Assembly: GCF_900625025.1 (NCBI RefSeq)
Contig: NZ_LR130584.1
Span: 40,123-104,122, forward strand
Length of the DNA stretch: 64,000 nt
Source of the DNA: Lachnoclostridium sp. Marseille-P6806
Lineage (GTDB): Bacteria; Bacillota; Clostridia; Lachnospirales; Lachnospiraceae
Direction of reading: 5' to 3'
Of the stretch, positions 17,403 to 26,522 are shown one piece after another. A program made the translations under genes and the position numbers. The notes under the pieces are model-generated. The model ran no database searches, was not told the origin of the DNA, and saw only the letters and a list, made by a program, of their open reading frames with translations. Within the stretch, counting starts at the first letter, position 1, and every line of letters starts with the position of its first letter.

Positions 17403-18803
17403 TCAAACCTCTTCCCTGAAGTCAATTCCGCGATTGACCACCACGTATCTGCTCCAGTTTCCGAACTTATAGTAAGCGACCATCCCGAGCGCAAAAATCA
17501 CATTAAAGATGCTGGTCGCCCAGTACAGGTTTACGTAATTGTGGGGGACGGCAGCCATAAAGTATGTGATCGGAACACGGACGATGATCGAAACGATGGC
17601 GATCACCATGACCGGCATCGCCGCGCCGGCGCCGCGAAGAATCGAGCCGGTTCCCAGCTGGATCGCAACAACGCAGTAGAAAAATGCCATTACATGGATA
17701 CTGTTCATGCCGATCTCAATGATTTCCTGAAATCCGGGATCGCTCGGGCTGATGAACAGCCGGTAGAGCGGAACGACCGCGAAAAACAGAATCACTCCGA
17801 CGGCCGCGCCGATCGCAAACAGGATAAACAAAAATATTCTGTTTCCCTTTATAACCCGCTCTTTTTGTCCCGCACCGAGATTCTGCGCGGTAAACGTCGT
17901 GATCGTCTGCCCGAGAGCCATAATCGGCAGCTGTGAAAAGCTGTCCAGCTTCTGGACGATGCCGTTTGACGCCACAAGATTCGTTCCGAAGGAATTGGAA
18001 TAGCTCTGGATGATCAGAAGACCGAACGAGCTTACAAGCGACTGGATTGCGCTGGGTATGCCGATTTTGAAAATCATGCCGATGATTTCCCTGTCGATTC
18101 GCATTTTGCGCAGACGGAACGTAAATCCGAAGCGGGGCGTGAAGAGCAGCCGGACAATAATGACGGCGGACAGCGCCTGTGAAAGCACCGTTGCAAGAGC
18201 AACGCCCGCGCAGCCCCAATGAAACGCAACGACAAAAAGTATGTCCAGTACAATATTCAGAACCGCACAGATGGTCAGGATGATCATGGGGATTTTACTG
18301 TCGCCCAGAGATCGCATCATGCCGGATGTCATGTAGTAGCAGAGCTGAGTCGTGCATCCGAGGAAATAAATCATCAGATAGATGTTTGCATCGTTAATAA
18401 TTTCTTCCGGCGTATTGATCGCGACAAGAAGAGGCTTGCTGATGATGAGCCCGACAACCGTCATGGTCAGTCCGATCACCAGTGCGCCGGCATAGGCCGT
18501 GCCGATGGCCCTGTCCAGCTTTTCTTTCTCTCTGGCCCCGAAAAGCTGCCCGATCACAACGCCGCAGCCTATGCCAAAACCGGCGTAGACCGCCACGCAT
18601 ACCATTGTGATCGCAAAGCTCGCGCTCACCGCCGCCAGAGCGGCCGATCCGACATACTGCCCCACAACGATCGAGTCGACCACGTTGTACAGCGCGGAGA
18701 AAATGTCTCCTATTGAAATAGGTAGAGAAAAGATCAGCATCGGTTTTACGATCTTCCCCTGTGTGAAATCATACCTGCCCTTGCCGGTTAACGCATTAGC
18801 CAT
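17403..18803 (-). CDS. MATE family exporter
   Basis: 466 residues starting MANALTGKGRYDFTQGKIVKPM, with 12 membrane segments and the MATE pattern VVDSIVVGQYVGSAALAAVSASF. The ATG at 18803 is chosen because the longer frame runs into the upstream repeat. It is the same subfamily as the gene at 13093-14484, and both are preceded by the structured repeat. It may export aglycones or glycoside drugs; that is inference. Confidence 0.9.
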   Translation of the reverse strand: MANALTGKGRYDFTQGKIVKPMLIFSLPISIGDIFSALYNVVDSIVVGQYVGSAALAAVSASFAITMVCVAVYAGFGIGCGVVIGQLFGAREKEKLDRAIGTAYAGALVIGLTMTVVGLIISKPLLVAINTPEEIINDANIYLMIYFLGCTTQLCYYMTSGMMRSLGDSKIPMIILTICAVLNIVLDILFVVAFHWGCAGVALATVLSQALSAVIIVRLLFTPRFGFTFRLRKMRIDREIIGMIFKIGIPSAIQSLVSSFGLLIIQSYSNSFGTNLVASNGIVQKLDSFSQLPIMALGQTITTFTAQNLGAGQKERVIKGNRIFLFILFAIGAAVGVILFFAVVPLYRLFISPSDPGFQEIIEIGMNSIHVMAFFYCVVAIQLGTGSILRGAGAAMPVMVIAIVSIIVRVPITYFMAAVPHNYVNLYWATSIFNVIFALGMVAYYKFGNWSRYVVVNRGIDFREEV

Positions 18804-18814
18804 AATAATCACCA

Positions 18815-18948
18815 TGCCGAAGCGCTTTGTGCGAGGCGCGCGCCGCAAAATCCGCGCAGGCGGGTTTTGCGGCTGCGATCAGAGGCCATTTGGGCTTCGG
18901 CACAAATAGCCGTGTGAACAATCAACGCATCGGCGTGATTGTTCACAC
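18815..18948 (-). promoter_or_regulatory. structured leader element, copy C, before a MATE gene (minimal complete copy)
   Basis: The most compact full copy and the best reference. Hairpin 3: 13 bp, 18912-18924 with 18936-18948. Hairpin 2: 18884-18892 with 18903-18911, one C/A mismatch. Hairpin 1: 9 bp, 18842-18850 with 18865-18873, loop without the nested module. The hairpin 2 loop (18894-18902, GCTTCGGCA) matches 18815-18823 perfectly as a complement. A C-G pair in hairpin 3 replaces an A-T pair of copy B, a compensatory change. The start codon follows within 12 bases. Confidence 0.72.
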
Positions 18949-19298
18949 TGAGTCTCCCTGTTACAACAGTATTTTTTATATCATCCACCGTACTTTGTTA
19001 AGAATAAGAATATCCATTTTATGATTTTTAATCTCCTCCGTAATTAATGATCTTAACGTCATCTTTTTATTCATCCGGAGCAAATAATGACAGGAGCATT
19101 AAGAGAATTTGATATTTTTTATTCCCGGCGGATGCCGCGGCGCTGGATCTGGCTCCCGTGTCACTCTGGGATTACTATTTGCCCTAACGTGTCACCGCTT
19201 ATTCCGACGGCAGACAGTAATTGTAATGGTTTTACAGCGAAATACAGTATATAATTCTTACAATAATGTGATTTGTGCGGGATTGTTCTGGCTTCAAA
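18949..19298. other. divergent intergenic region between MATE gene and AraC-GH39 gene
   Basis: AT-rich with no credible gene. On the minus strand TTAACA followed by ATGATATAAA just upstream of copy C could be a weak promoter. On the plus strand GATTTGTGC near 19271 may be a remnant of hairpin 2 belonging to the plus-strand repeat copy H. Nothing else recognised. Confidence 0.35.
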
Positions 19299-19324
19299 GC
19301 GCCTCGCATAAATCGCTTCGGCAT
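19299..19324 (+). repeat. eroded plus-strand copy (H) of the pre-start repeat
   Basis: GCGCCTCGCA, then CGCTTCGGCAT, match the proximal end of the repeat as read in the direction of the gene, and they stand immediately before the ribosome site GGGAGG and the ATG at 19339. This is the only copy seen on the plus strand, and the gene it precedes is also on the plus strand, so orientation follows the gene. Confidence 0.55.
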
Positions 19325-19338
19325 AGGGGGGAGGGAAG

Positions 19339-21723
19339 ATGCGTTACGATAATGATATGAAGCTGCAGGTGCTGTCCGCCCTCAGCAGAGGGCAGTACCT
19401 CAGTCAGAGCGTAGATCTGTATTATGTTCTCAAAGGCAGCATGACCGCCGTCTGCAGCGGCAAAGAAATCGTATTGGAAAAAGAGCAGATGATCATTGTC
19501 AACCTTTCCGTCCCTTTTTCCTATATCAGATCAGAAAATTCACTGGTGATACTTTTTTCCATCAACAAGGAGTTTCTGTTCCGGCTGACGGGCGGCTGCT
19601 CCATGATATTCGATTCGCGCGTAATCGAGTATCACAACAGCTCTTACACCGAGCTCTCCCGTTTGCTCAAGGAAACGCTGCTGCATCACTGCAACAGCGG
19701 CGTGCTTGACAAGGTCAGGGAGTACAAGTGCTATTACGCCTGTCTCTGGTATCTGATCCGCAATCTGTCCAACTGGGACAAGAGCAGGGATGAAGAGAGC
19801 AAGACGGTGGACCGTCTTGACCAGATCCTGATCTATATACAGAACAACTATATGAAGCAGCTCGGTCTGCAGGATATCGCGGATCGGTTTTCGCTGTCCG
19901 TGCCCTATCTCTCCAAATATATCAAGAAAAACGCCGGCGTCGGCTTCGTCGAATATCTGAGTACGGTCCGTCTGAACCATGCCGTCGATGAAATGACGAC
20001 GACGGATCACTCAATGACACAGATTGCGTTTGACAACGGCTTCCCCAATATGGCGTCCTTTAACCGTGTATTCAAGCAGAATTACGGGATGGTGCCGACG
20101 GCCTACAAGCGCAAGCTGACCCTCGAGCAGAAAGAGGCGGAGCCGGCGGTTTCGGAGCTTGAGACCAAGCAGATTCTGAAAGAGTATTTCTCGGAGAATC
20201 CGTATGTGGAGAGCAGCCGCCAGCAGACGGTCTGGGTAAAGGCGGATGCGCAGCGCAAGCTCCCCTATGTAAAAAACTGGAACTGCGTGCTGAATATCGG
20301 CGCCGTGCAGGATATCAAAAACAGCAACGTGCAGAATCATATCCGCTTTCTCAAAAATTCACTGGATTTCCAGTACGGGCGCATCTGGAGCCTGTTTGTC
20401 AAGGATAATCTGGTCGATATTCACAGCAGGGATGCTTTTAATTTCACGGAGATCGATCAGGTTCTGGATTTTATGGATCAGAATCACATTCTTCCGTTCA
20501 TTGACCTTGGCCTCAAGCCCAAGCGGATCGTCCTCAATGATCTGTCGACCATTCTTATGATCGACAGAGACCGCGAGTTCGACAATATGCAGTCGTACCG
20601 CCGGCTCATCTCGGAATTTATCCAGCACTGCGTAGACCGGTTCGGAATCGAAAAGGTCGAGCAGTGGAAGTTTGAGGTGTGGTGGGACCGCCGCGGAAAA
20701 AGCGGTGTAAGCAGCGCCTACATTGATAAAGGCTGGCTGGAGCTTTTTGATACGGCGTATCAGTGCCTCAAGGCCTATGCGCCCGGAGCGCAGGTCGGCG
20801 CTTTCGGCATCGCCGTTTTTGATAATAACAGCGCCGTGGAGCACCTCCTGATGGACAAAGCTTCGATGATGTCGGAGCCGGATTTCCTCTCCATCACTCT
20901 GTATCCGTACCTCAAGCAGACGAACGGATTAAATTACAATATCGCTCCGGACAACGACTTTATTGAGAACGAACTGATCGCGCTGCAGGCGATGTTCTTA
21001 AAGTACGGCGTCTCGACGGATAAGCTGTATATTACCGAATATAACCAGTCGATCTCGAACCGTGATTTCCTGAACGATACGGTTTACAAGGGCGCCTATA
21101 TTGTAAAGAACGTCATCGATTCGGTCAGCCTGACGCCCTGTATGGGCTACTGGGGCAGCACGGACCTGATCAATGAATATTTCGATTCGATTTCGTTCCT
21201 GAACGGGAGCAGCGGACTGCTCAGCAAAGATGGGATCTGCAAGCCCGCCTTTTATGCGCTCGTCTTTCTGGACAAGCTGGCGAACAATCTGCTGGTAAAG
21301 GGCAAAAACTATATTGTTACCGAAACGAATCACGGAAGCTTTTTCATTCTCTGCCACAACGAGGCGCAGTTTGATATGGACTATTACCTCAAATCCGGCG
21401 AACAGATGGCTCCGAAAGAGATCGCCCAATACTTTCACGGGAATGATCTGACGCTGGACATCGCCATCGAAAACGCGGCGGCAGGAAAGTACCGTATCAC
21501 GGAATACTATATGAACAGCGATGCCGGCAGCGTCTTTGACGAATGGGGGAGGATGGGCTTCCAGCAAAATCTGGATCTTGAAGAGCTGAATTATCTGAGA
21601 AACATCTCCATTCCTCATATGAGAAAGCATATGGCCGTCGTCACGGACAACATGATCCGGCTGGACGCCACGCTGAAGCTGAACGAGATACGATTGATCC
21701 ATATCAAGCAGGCCATTAATTAA
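19339..21723 (+). CDS. AraC-type regulator fused to a GH39-like domain
   Basis: 794 residues. Residues 1-150 look like the cupin-type sensor of AraC proteins. Residues 160-260 carry two helix-turn-helix motifs (LGLQDIADRFSLSVPYLSKYIKK; MTQIAFDNGFPNMASFNRVFK). Residues about 295-680 resemble a GH39 beta-xylosidase barrel. The usual acid/base phrase WNEP is replaced by WWDRR (448-452), while the nucleophile-type Glu567 in ITEYN is kept. The barrel therefore probably binds rather than cleaves a sugar. It stands between MATE/permease genes and an alpha/beta C-deglycosylase-type pair, and may sense the glycoside and activate them. The ATG has AGGGAGG upstream. Stop and convergent gene are separated by a terminator. 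Confidence 0.85.
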   Translation: MRYDNDMKLQVLSALSRGQYLSQSVDLYYVLKGSMTAVCSGKEIVLEKEQMIIVNLSVPFSYIRSENSLVILFSINKEFLFRLTGGCSMIFDSRVIEYHNSSYTELSRLLKETLLHHCNSGVLDKVREYKCYYACLWYLIRNLSNWDKSRDEESKTVDRLDQILIYIQNNYMKQLGLQDIADRFSLSVPYLSKYIKKNAGVGFVEYLSTVRLNHAVDEMTTTDHSMTQIAFDNGFPNMASFNRVFKQNYGMVPTAYKRKLTLEQKEAEPAVSELETKQILKEYFSENPYVESSRQQTVWVKADAQRKLPYVKNWNCVLNIGAVQDIKNSNVQNHIRFLKNSLDFQYGRIWSLFVKDNLVDIHSRDAFNFTEIDQVLDFMDQNHILPFIDLGLKPKRIVLNDLSTILMIDRDREFDNMQSYRRLISEFIQHCVDRFGIEKVEQWKFEVWWDRRGKSGVSSAYIDKGWLELFDTAYQCLKAYAPGAQVGAFGIAVFDNNSAVEHLLMDKASMMSEPDFLSITLYPYLKQTNGLNYNIAPDNDFIENELIALQAMFLKYGVSTDKLYITEYNQSISNRDFLNDTVYKGAYIVKNVIDSVSLTPCMGYWGSTDLINEYFDSISFLNGSSGLLSKDGICKPAFYALVFLDKLANNLLVKGKNYIVTETNHGSFFILCHNEAQFDMDYYLKSGEQMAPKEIAQYFHGNDLTLDIAIENAAAGKYRITEYYMNSDAGSVFDEWGRMGFQQNLDLEELNYLRNISIPHMRKHMAVVTDNMIRLDATLKLNEIRLIHIKQAIN

Positions 21724-21756
21724 GCCGGCTCATACATTAATCCGCCCCATACAAAA

Positions 21757-21797
21757 GATAAAGCGGCAGACCGTCATTTCCGATTTGCCGCTTTATC
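21757..21797. terminator. bidirectional terminator between convergent genes
   Basis: A 12-bp perfect stem (21757-21768 with 21786-21797) built on GATAAAGCGGCA, flanked by A-rich and T-rich sides, lies between the AraC-GH39 gene and the convergent alpha-subunit gene. Confidence 0.75.
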
Positions 21798-21812
21798 TTT
21801 CATTCCTCCATG

Positions 21813-21852
21813 ATCATTTCATGGTATCAAATAATCATTTCATGGTGTCAAA
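21813..21852. repeat. tandem duplication over a stop codon
   Basis: A 19-base unit (21813-21831) repeats at 21834-21852 with one mismatch. The second unit contains the stop codon and last residues (DTMK) of the alpha-like gene, so its 3' end has been duplicated. A similar event is seen at 55505-55572. Confidence 0.7.
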
Positions 21853-22914
21853 CAGCCGCTGGAGCATCTCGTGATGACGCCGCACCTCTTCGACTTCATC
21901 GGAGAGGAACTCTATCCCGCGATCCTGTTGATCGCGCTGTCCCTCGTATTCCGAATCGATGTAGCCCTCAAAGCCCTCCTGATTGAGAACCCGGATCGGG
22001 TTCGCATAATCAATGGCCTTGTCCTCATAATGTCCGGGCTCTCCGGGGATCTCCGTCATCTGATAGAATTTCCCGTGCATGGATACAATGTAAGGAACGA
22101 TCTCACGCAGATCCTCCGGCTGTGCAGAGGATTCGTGCTGCATCAGGCCCTCGACCTGAATGCCGGTCCAGCCCCGCGCATGCCACTCTTCATCCGGATA
22201 CTTCTCCTGAAGCAGGCGGATCATCTCCGGAACGCTGTAATTCAGCTTGTTCTGAACGATGAAATCAATCGCCTCGGGATATTTGCAGTGACGCTTCTGC
22301 CAGTCGATCCTCGGCTGCGACGCAGAGTGCTGGAAGATGCCGAAATCCGGAACGAGTCCGACATACTTCGTGTGATACTTGTCGGCGAGAGCCATGATTT
22401 CTTCACACATGCGATCGTTGATCGGGAAGCCGCCCATGCCCTCTCTGGTGACGCCCTCCGGATAGCGCTTGATCGGGAACGGAGCGTGGATTTCCTTACC
22501 GATGCGCACATCATACTTTTCCGCGGTGGGAAGCGCCATTTCAATCACATCGATCGGTACTGCACACAGGCAGCGGACATTGCGGAAGCCGAGCTTAGCC
22601 GCAATCATAATATCGAATTTCAGGCGCTCTGCGGCCTCCTCATGATTCATAACATGATCACGCCACTGCATGGTGTCGAGATAGACGTCCATGGTAATTG
22701 CCTTGCACCGGTAGCGCGCCAGATAGTTATGCCACTCATAGACAAACTGATCCGAGGGAAAAGGATAATCGCGGATCGTCGCCTCGTCGATAATCTCCAC
22801 ACCGTCCGCGCCAAGGCCCTCGCGAACCTCTCTGACCTGATCTTTCCAGTCCATTTTTTTGAAGAACTGGGACTGCTGATAACTATAAAGGGATACGCCT
22901 CTTTTAATTGCCAT
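21835..22914 (-). CDS. sugar isomerase/epimerase-like TIM barrel, C-deglycosylase alpha-subunit type, paralogue 2
   Basis: 359 residues from the ATG at 22914, which has GAAAGG eight bases upstream; a GTG 21 bases further up is less likely. It is closely similar end to end to the protein at 11527-12609. It keeps KEIHAP (Glu141, His143), VPDFG, SMHGKF and DSEYEGQRDQQDRG, the probable metal and substrate ligands. The gene follows the DUF6379 gene 22991-23446 by 76 bases. Differences concentrate in the region after KEIHAP and around residues 205-260, where substrate choice would be expected to vary. The reaction is inferred from the known DgpBC/DfgAB complexes. Confidence 0.82.
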   Translation of the reverse strand: MAIKRGVSLYSYQQSQFFKKMDWKDQVREVREGLGADGVEIIDEATIRDYPFPSDQFVYEWHNYLARYRCKAITMDVYLDTMQWRDHVMNHEEAAERLKFDIMIAAKLGFRNVRCLCAVPIDVIEMALPTAEKYDVRIGKEIHAPFPIKRYPEGVTREGMGGFPINDRMCEEIMALADKYHTKYVGLVPDFGIFQHSASQPRIDWQKRHCKYPEAIDFIVQNKLNYSVPEMIRLLQEKYPDEEWHARGWTGIQVEGLMQHESSAQPEDLREIVPYIVSMHGKFYQMTEIPGEPGHYEDKAIDYANPIRVLNQEGFEGYIDSEYEGQRDQQDRGIEFLSDEVEEVRRHHEMLQRLFDTMK

Positions 22915-22990
22915 ATCTATGACCCTTTCTTTCACTATGGAATTTCACTGTGGAATTTTGTCCGTCCCGCAAAGCTGCCGTTGCAAATCA

Positions 22991-23446
22991 TTATTTCTGA
23001 AGCTCCAGATCGTAATAGCAGACCACAAATGTCTTGCCCGCGCCATCGCCGCTGCCGGGCACCGGAGGGTTCTTGACCCACTCCTCATCGTGCTTGGCAT
23101 AACCGTACTGTGACAAAATCGATTGCTGCAGCCCTACCTTGTGGAGCCCGGGAGCCAGACCGCCGTCCTTTTTCACATAGACATAGGCCTCGTCGTCGTA
23201 GTTCCAGTGCTCAAGCGTCGCCGTCTTCAGCTCTTCAAACGTGCGGGGCGCCTTTCCGTTGATCTCAAATCTCTGCAGTTCTCTTGGATACTCTGTGCCG
23301 TCCACGGTGATGTAATAGCCGTTATGAAGAGAAAGGAAGCATCCGCGATAATCTGCAATCCGAACGGCAAATTTGAACCCGGTGATTTTCCCGTTTTCTT
23401 CGACATTCTCGAGACTGTCTTTCCTTATCAGATAATTATCAAACAT
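22991..23446 (-). CDS. DUF6379 protein, C-deglycosylase beta-subunit type, paralogue 2
   Basis: 151 residues, MFDNYLIRKDSLENV onward, very close to the protein at 12609-13079 (shared FAVRIADYRGC, EYPRELQ, FEINGKAPR, DEEWVKNPPVPG). Start supported by GGAGGAAAGAC before the ATG. It is first in its operon, preceded by an AT-rich region (23500-23560), and is followed by the alpha-like gene. Probable small subunit of a C-glycoside deglycosylase; inference from family and neighbour. Confidence 0.8.
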   Translation of the reverse strand: MFDNYLIRKDSLENVEENGKITGFKFAVRIADYRGCFLSLHNGYYITVDGTEYPRELQRFEINGKAPRTFEELKTATLEHWNYDDEAYVYVKKDGGLAPGLHKVGLQQSILSQYGYAKHDEEWVKNPPVPGSGDGAGKTFVVCYYDLELQK

Positions 23447-23650
23447 GTCTTTCCTCCATTTCGTTCTGATGTACTTCTGCTGCGGAAACTATAATTATTC
23501 TCACACTATTTTACTTATGGATATATATATAAATTATTCAAAAACCATCCGAACCATGAGAAGAAATTGTTCTTCGATCAATACATCGGCATCGGGCAGT
23601 AAAAATCAGGGTACTTTTCATAGCTTTCACGGTGCTGCGCATAAAAATAA

Positions 23651-23684
23651 TCCGGGAACCCCTTTGTCTGAAAGGTTTCCCGGA
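23651..23684 (-). terminator. terminator after the Gld-type ABC operon
   Basis: An 8-bp TCCGGGAA/TTCCCGGA stem with an additional CCTTT/AAAGG inner stem, followed on the minus strand by a T-rich tract (23642-23650). It lies just past the stop of the DUF4340-like gene at 23692. Confidence 0.75.
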
Positions 23685-23691
23685 TCTGCGC

Positions 23692-24261
23692 TTACTGCGG
23701 AACCTCAGCCGCACTTTCCGAGGATATCGTTTCCTGTTCCGCAATTGTGTTATCCGTTACCGCGAAGCTGCTGTATATCGCAGGATCAACCGTGTAGACC
23801 GTCCTGCTGTCGTCCACGCGAAAATAGTACTGGTCGATCACCGAATTATAAAAGCCGACGCTCAGCGTATTTTGGGCCCCATCCTCAAACGTCAGCTCAA
23901 TGGTCAGCTGCGGGTCCTCCAGTCCGTACACGGACAGGTCTTCGACATCCTTAAGCTCACGCTCCGCGGGGATCGAGAGCAGAAGCGATTCCATACGGGA
24001 AACCCTGCCCGTGTCCGGCGTACCGGCGCTCTCCGCATAGCTCCACACGCCGTCGCTGCGAATGACGTCAAAGCTCCCTCCGACGCATGTGCCTCTTATC
24101 TCCGCGATCGTCCCTGCCCCCGTGCTGTACGCCGTGTAATTGCCGATCAGCGGCTTGCCCCTCGACTCGTTTGCCTGATAGCGGCGAACCGCGAAATACG
24201 CAATGCAGACCAGCAGCATCACAGCGATAAGCAGGATCGTAATTTTTTTCTGACCTTTCAT
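23692..24261 (-). CDS. membrane-anchored DUF4340-like protein
   Basis: About 189 residues: a short basic N-terminus, one membrane segment (ITILLIAVMLLVCIAYFAV), then an extracytoplasmic domain with repeated beta motifs (SVYGLEDPQLTIELTFEDG, VGFYNSVIDQYYFRVDDSRTVYTVD) as in DUF4340. Such proteins regularly follow Gld-type ABC genes. The ATG at 24261 has GGAGGA five bases upstream; the longer frame is repeat sequence. Last gene of the operon ATPase-permease/GldG-DUF4340. Role in that exporter is unknown. Confidence 0.82.
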   Translation of the reverse strand: MKGQKKITILLIAVMLLVCIAYFAVRRYQANESRGKPLIGNYTAYSTGAGTIAEIRGTCVGGSFDVIRSDGVWSYAESAGTPDTGRVSRMESLLLSIPAERELKDVEDLSVYGLEDPQLTIELTFEDGAQNTLSVGFYNSVIDQYYFRVDDSRTVYTVDPAIYSSFAVTDNTIAEQETISSESAAEVPQ

Positions 24262-24267
24262 GGCCAT

Positions 24268-24340
24268 CCTCCATGCCGAGGAGCTACCCGGCGAGACAGC
24301 GAGCGCCCGCCGCAAAAATCCGCGCATCAGCGTTTGCGGC
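24268..24340 (-). repeat. eroded copy (G) of the pre-start repeat
   Basis: Has the proximal CTCGGCATGGAGGA segment joined to the ribosome site of the DUF4340-like gene and hairpin 1 (8 bp, 24309-24316 with 24333-24340). Hairpin 1 overlaps the last codons and stop of the upstream permease gene. Hairpins 2 and 3 are missing. Confidence 0.5.
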
Positions 24341-26453
24341 GGCGAAGCCATCCGAACAGGCCCGCGGCAAGCAGGAATACGGGGATAATGCCGACCGCAA
24401 TGACGGTTACGATCACAGCGGTTCTCCTCGTGATGACAAGACTGGGATTCTGTAAATCCTTGACCGGAACGGAAACGGCGGCAGGAGAATCACTGCCGGT
24501 AACGGCTGCGACCGTGCCGGTAAAGAGCCTGCTGTTGGAGCCGGCCACCACTTCATCCGCATTGGACGTAAACATCATGAGGGAGGAGAAGACGACGGCC
24601 GTTGAGGTTTTTTCACCGGCCTCCTTTACTGCTTTCAGCCCGATGGTGTACTGCTGCGTCTGCTCCGGATGGTCATTGGCAAAGTCCTGCGTGTCGACCG
24701 TTACATCCGTGCGGATGCAGGATTTTCCGGACGTCTTCAGCAGATCGGTATACGTGACGTCGCTCCGGCCATCATGCGTGAGCGCCTGCGAATACGGTGT
24801 GAAAACATACCCGTTGCCCTTGAGGATCGCTTTCGTGATCAGCTCATCATACTGTACGTTGGGAAGCAGATAGCACTCCGCGCTGTAATAATGATCGCTG
24901 CTGCCGTCCAGAACGATGCCGTCCTCCGCGCGGATCCCGTAATAGGCCAGCACGCTGTCCCAGTTCGGCGTCTCCGGATCGGACTCAAAGCAGGATACGC
25001 CGATCAGGTTTCCTCCCTTATCGAAGTAGTCCATGAGCTTTTTGGCATCATCCCCGGAAAGATCCTGTCTGGGACAGTTGATCAGGACGGCCTCCGCATC
25101 GTCGGGGACCGCGCTTTCCTTTATGAGGTCCAGCTCCGAGACTCTCATATTCATCTTCGCAAGAAGTCCCTTGAAGCGGTCGTCCAGCGACAACTCGCCA
25201 TGCCCGGTGAGAACATAGATGACAGGGGTTCTGTTACTTGTCACATAGGACAGCGCCGAAACAATCTGGCCCTCTCCGTCGTAGCCGGTGACGGTCGCCG
25301 TACCCGCCATGAGGTTTTCTTCCCTCTCATAAATGCTGTCCATGCCGACGATGCGGCTTTTCGTGCCGTTATCCACGATCAGGGAATTGGCGTACAGCTC
25401 CGTGCTGTCCGTATACTGCCGGACAAAATCGGGATTGACCGCGGGATCAATGTACCTGACGGTCAGATGGCTGCTGTAATCCGCCATGAGCGAAAGCGTC
25501 TCGCCGAGCGTTTTGTCCCCGTCGCCCTCATTGGTCAGAACATAGATCGTGACGTCCTGATCCATCCGGCTCAGATACTCTTTCGTAACGTCAGAAAGTG
25601 CATACAGCTGATTGGCGGAGACATCCCTGACGCCTATGGAGTCCGGGATCTGCGCGGCCGTCAGGTTAAGCACAACGGCGCTGATGACGGCCGCGGCGAT
25701 CATCGCAGAGCTGTACGCTCCGATGCTGAACGTTTTTCTGGACACGACATATCTGCGCTTCTGGATGACCTGCACCGTCAGGAAGAGAAACAGCGCGATC
25801 ACCGTCAGAAAGTACAGCACCGCTGTGACGGAAAGTCTGCCGCTCATCAGGCTTTCAAACGGCGATATCATATCCAATGCACCAATCACTCTTGTCACCG
25901 CGTTTCCCATGACGGAAATCATCCGGGACACCATCGGAACAAGGTAGGAGGCCAGCAGCAAAAGAAACGAAATCACCGCGGCGATCATCGGACTCTCGGT
26001 GAGAGAAGATACAAAAACACAGATCGCGATGCAGGCAAGCCCGTACAGCCAGAGGCCGAAAATCGCGGAAAAGTCCTGCGCAATGGGTTCCTGCCCGAAT
26101 TTGGAAAGCAGGAACGGATAGGCGCAGAAGCCGATCACGGGGATCGTGTAGACCGCGGAAACCGCCAGATATTTTCCGAGAACGGCTCTGCCGATCGATA
26201 CGGGCGCCGTGTAGATCAGCTGATCCGTCTTCTGCCGGCGCTCGTCAGAAAAGCTTCTCATCGTGAGAATGGGAAGCAGGATCATCAGGATGATCTCCGT
26301 AATGGAGAACGCGCCGACGATGCCCGATTTGCGGCCGATCAGGTTATACCCCGCGACAAACAGCGAAACAATAAACCAAAACAGGGCAATGAACACCCAG
26401 CCGATCAATGAATGAAAATAAGAGATAAATTCTCTTTTATAAATGGAAATCAT
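24327..26453 (-). CDS. ABC-2 permease fused to a GldG-like extracytoplasmic domain
   Basis: About 708 residues. The N-terminal part has six membrane helices starting MISIYKREFISYFHSLIG, typical of ABC-2/GldF permeases. Around residue 250 begins a GldG-like (ABC_transp_aux) domain with VTKEYLSRMDQDVTIYVLTNEG and YVLTGHGELSLDD, and a final membrane helix ends in a basic tail. The fused layout (GldF plus GldG) is common in gut Firmicutes. Start at 26453 has GGAGG 13 bases upstream; an ATG at 26489 is the alternative. Probable exporter; the cargo is unknown, and gliding is not implied. Confidence 0.85.
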   Translation of the reverse strand: MISIYKREFISYFHSLIGWVFIALFWFIVSLFVAGYNLIGRKSGIVGAFSITEIILMILLPILTMRSFSDERRQKTDQLIYTAPVSIGRAVLGKYLAVSAVYTIPVIGFCAYPFLLSKFGQEPIAQDFSAIFGLWLYGLACIAICVFVSSLTESPMIAAVISFLLLLASYLVPMVSRMISVMGNAVTRVIGALDMISPFESLMSGRLSVTAVLYFLTVIALFLFLTVQVIQKRRYVVSRKTFSIGAYSSAMIAAAVISAVVLNLTAAQIPDSIGVRDVSANQLYALSDVTKEYLSRMDQDVTIYVLTNEGDGDKTLGETLSLMADYSSHLTVRYIDPAVNPDFVRQYTDSTELYANSLIVDNGTKSRIVGMDSIYEREENLMAGTATVTGYDGEGQIVSALSYVTSNRTPVIYVLTGHGELSLDDRFKGLLAKMNMRVSELDLIKESAVPDDAEAVLINCPRQDLSGDDAKKLMDYFDKGGNLIGVSCFESDPETPNWDSVLAYYGIRAEDGIVLDGSSDHYYSAECYLLPNVQYDELITKAILKGNGYVFTPYSQALTHDGRSDVTYTDLLKTSGKSCIRTDVTVDTQDFANDHPEQTQQYTIGLKAVKEAGEKTSTAVVFSSLMMFTSNADEVVAGSNSRLFTGTVAAVTGSDSPAAVSVPVKDLQNPSLVITRRTAVIVTVIAVGIIPVFLLAAGLFGWLRRRKR

Positions 26454-26522
26454 AGTGCCGACGCTGCCTCCTGATGTCTGATGTTCCATGCTCTGCTGCG
26501 GCTGTGCCTGCGCAGGGAAACG

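Noticed and set aside
18804..18848. N-terminal extension beginning MRRAPRTKRFG on the second MATE protein
   Set aside because: Repeat sequence, with a better start at 18803.
24669..26411. 580-codon plus-strand frame rich in Arg, His and Asp
   Set aside because: Antisense of the ABC-2/GldG gene; composition is typical of a complementary-strand artefact.
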